Shown one piece after another: positions 5,492-7,096 of a stretch of 7,096 nucleotides of DNA. The notes beneath the pieces were generated by a model. That model made no database searches. It was not told the DNA's origin and saw only the letters and a program-made list of their open reading frames with translations. A program made the translations under genes and the position numbers. The stretch covers positions 1 to 7,096 of the forward strand of contig URWJ01000069.1 of assembly GCA_900551535.1 (NCBI GenBank). The letters run 5' to 3'. The stretch is from an uncultured Granulicatella sp. (GTDB taxonomy: Bacteria; Bacillota; Bacilli; Lactobacillales; Aerococcaceae). Positions within the stretch are counted from its first letter, which is position 1. The number at the start of each line of letters is the position of its first letter.

Positions 5492-7096
5492 ATGACACAA
5501 TCATTATTATTAGAAATCGGTTTAGAAGAATTACCTGCTCAATATGTTCGAACAAGTTCTGAACAATTAGCAAAACGTGTGGAAGACTTCTTCAAAGATG
5601 AAAACTTAGCATTTGAATCCGTAGAAGCATTTGCGACTCCAAGAAGATTGGCAGTTCGTGTCAATGGATTAGTAGAAGAACAAGCTGACCGAGAAGAAAT
5701 CTTTAAAGGACCATCTTTAGCAATTGCGAAAAAAGATGATGCTTGGACAAAGGCAGCTGAAGGATTTGTTCGTGGTAAAGGATTAACAACAGATGATATT
5801 TACGTTGAAGAAGTGAATGGCGTTGAATACATTCATGTGAAACAACATATCGCTGGTAAATCAACAAAAGAAGTGGTTAAAAACTTATCTTCTGTGATTA
5901 CAGATATGAAATTCCCAGTGACAATGCGTTGGGCAGCTCATACATTTGAATACTTACGTCCAATTCACTGGATTGTTGCGTTATACGGCAATGAAGTCAT
6001 CGAAGAAATTGGCGTATTAGATGTCAAAGCTGGACGTACTTCAAGAGGTCATCGTTTCTTAGGAAAAGAAGCAACGATTGAAAATCCAGAAAGCTATGAA
6101 AAAGCTTTAGCTGAACAATTTGTCATCGTGAACCAAGATGAACGTAAAGCCTTAGTTCGCAAGCAAATAGAAGAACTAGCTGCTAAAAACAACTGGATTA
6201 TTCCAATTGATGAAGACTTATTAGAAGAAGTAAGCTCAATCCTTGAATATCCAACAGCATTTGCGGGCACTTTCGATGAAAAATACTTAGTCGTTCCAGA
6301 ACCAGTATTAGTCACATCAATGAAAGAACACCAACGCTATTTCGTTGTGTATAACCAAGAAAAACAATTATTACCATTCTTCGTTTCAGTTCGTAACGGT
6401 AATGATTACATGATTGAAAATGTCGCAAAAGGAAATCAAAAAGTATTAACTGCTCGTCTAGAAGATGCTTTATTCTTCTATGAAGAAGACTTAAAGATTC
6501 CGATGACAACTTTCTTGAAGAAATTAGAAACATTAAACTTCCATGCAAAAATTGGTTCTATGACAGAGAAAATGGATCGCGTGCAATTACTTGTGGGACG
6601 TCTTGCAAAAGAATTGAACTTACCAAGTGATGTTGTTGTTACAGCGCAACGTGCAGCTTCTATTTACAAATTCGACTTAGTAACAAACATGGTTGGTGAA
6701 TTCCCTGAATTACAAGGAATCATGGGTGAAATCTATGCGTTGAAACAAGGCGAAACTGCTGAAGTAGCCCAAGCAATTCGTGAACACTATATGCCAACAA
6801 GTGCAGATGGTGAATTGCCTTCGTCTGTTCCAGGTGCCTTACTTGCGGTAGCAGATAAATTAGATACATTCTTAAGCTTTACAGCTGCGGGTATGCTTCC
6901 AACGGGTTCAAACGACCCTTATGCATTACGTCGTCAAGTAATGGGGCTCGTACAAATCCTTCCAGCCTTTGAGTGGAACATCGAAATTGAAGACTTTACT
7001 AAATTATTATTAGGTCTTGATTACGCAGAATTCTTATCAGGTAAAGAGGAAGAAGTTGAAGCGTTTATCTTAAGCTTTATTCGTGAACGTGTAGCA
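5492..7096 (+). CDS. glyS: Glycyl-tRNA synthetase beta subunit (3' partial)
   Basis: The beta subunit recognises and binds tRNA-Gly and is required for charging by GlyQ. The frame is open from the ATG at 5492 to the last base, 535 codons without a stop; family members are near 680-690 residues, so roughly the last fifth (mainly the anticodon-binding region) lies beyond the window. Conserved blocks: L-L-L-E-I-G-x-E-E-L-P-A (5-16) at the N-terminus, A-T-P-R-R-L-A-V (48-55), M-R-W (145-147), R-G-H-R-F-L (185-190), V-x-T-S-M-K-x-H-Q-R-Y-F (273-284), the R-N-G-N-D (301-305) and V-L-x-A-R-L-x-D-A-x-F-F (318-329) segments, D-L-V-T-x-M-V-G-E-F-P-E-L-Q-G-I-M-G (395-412), A-D-K-L-D-T (454-459) and G-S-N-D-P-Y-A-L-R-R (472-481). 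The SD GGAGGAG (5480-5486) is strong. The gap to glyQ is 20 bases, indicating one transcript. Confidence 0.97.
   Translation, partial: MTQSLLLEIGLEELPAQYVRTSSEQLAKRVEDFFKDENLAFESVEAFATPRRLAVRVNGLVEEQADREEIFKGPSLAIAKKDDAWTKAAEGFVRGKGLTTDDIYVEEVNGVEYIHVKQHIAGKSTKEVVKNLSSVITDMKFPVTMRWAAHTFEYLRPIHWIVALYGNEVIEEIGVLDVKAGRTSRGHRFLGKEATIENPESYEKALAEQFVIVNQDERKALVRKQIEELAAKNNWIIPIDEDLLEEVSSILEYPTAFAGTFDEKYLVVPEPVLVTSMKEHQRYFVVYNQEKQLLPFFVSVRNGNDYMIENVAKGNQKVLTARLEDALFFYEEDLKIPMTTFLKKLETLNFHAKIGSMTEKMDRVQLLVGRLAKELNLPSDVVVTAQRAASIYKFDLVTNMVGEFPELQGIMGEIYALKQGETAEVAQAIREHYMPTSADGELPSSVPGALLAVADKLDTFLSFTAAGMLPTGSNDPYALRRQVMGLVQILPAFEWNIEIEDFTKLLLGLDYAEFLSGKEEEVEAFILSFIRERVA

Noticed and set aside
5318..5500. 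Reverse-strand 60-codon ORF
   Set aside because: It is antisense to the glyQ 3' end and glyS start, with no recognisable protein features.
6094..6548. Two reverse-strand ORFs (73 and 78 codons)
   Set aside because: Both lie within the intact glyS reading frame, which shows conserved family blocks across this span.

Overview
The window is a housekeeping stretch of a low-GC Gram-positive (Bacillota) chromosome. The gene order pgpH - ybeY - dgkA - era - recO - glyQ - glyS is the widespread Bacillota arrangement, comparable to the yqfF-yqfG-dgkA-cdd-era-recO-glyQS region of Bacillus subtilis as I recall it. Separate GlyRS alpha and beta genes, a tRNA-Gly T-box leader, AT-rich intergenic DNA, purine-rich Shine-Dalgarno sites and sigma-A-type promoters all fit. 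The absence of cdd between dgkA and era, and the general character of the proteins, make a lactic-acid-bacterium relative (Lactobacillales) a reasonable guess. Genus cannot be decided from the sequence alone.

Layout: bases 1-1341 are the 3' part of pgpH, a seven-transmembrane HD-type c-di-AMP phosphodiesterase whose extracytoplasmic N-terminal domain lies outside the window. A strong intrinsic terminator follows (1346-1384), then a probable extended -10 promoter (about 1415-1443). A tightly packed cluster comes next: ybeY (rRNA maturation endonuclease), dgkA (undecaprenol/diacylglycerol kinase; overlaps ybeY), era (ribosome-assembly GTPase; SD overlaps the dgkA stop) and recO (recombination mediator). 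No convincing terminator follows recO.

Bases 4045-4329 hold a sigma-A promoter and a complete glycine T-box riboswitch with GGC specifier, Stem I, Stem III, antiterminator and a 14-bp terminator. It has no room for Stem II, as in the known compact glyQS leaders. The T-box controls an unrecognised 80-codon gene (4330-4572), glyQ (4587-5471) and glyS (5492 to the window end, truncated at 535 codons).

Functionally the window links ribosome maturation (YbeY, Era), envelope lipid recycling (DgkA), second-messenger turnover (PgpH), DNA repair (RecO) and glycyl-tRNA charging (GlyQS). The genes are on the + strand throughout. I see no mobile elements, CRISPR arrays, tRNA/rRNA genes or broken genes. 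The one element I cannot explain from known families is the 80-residue protein placed first in the glycine-responsive operon.
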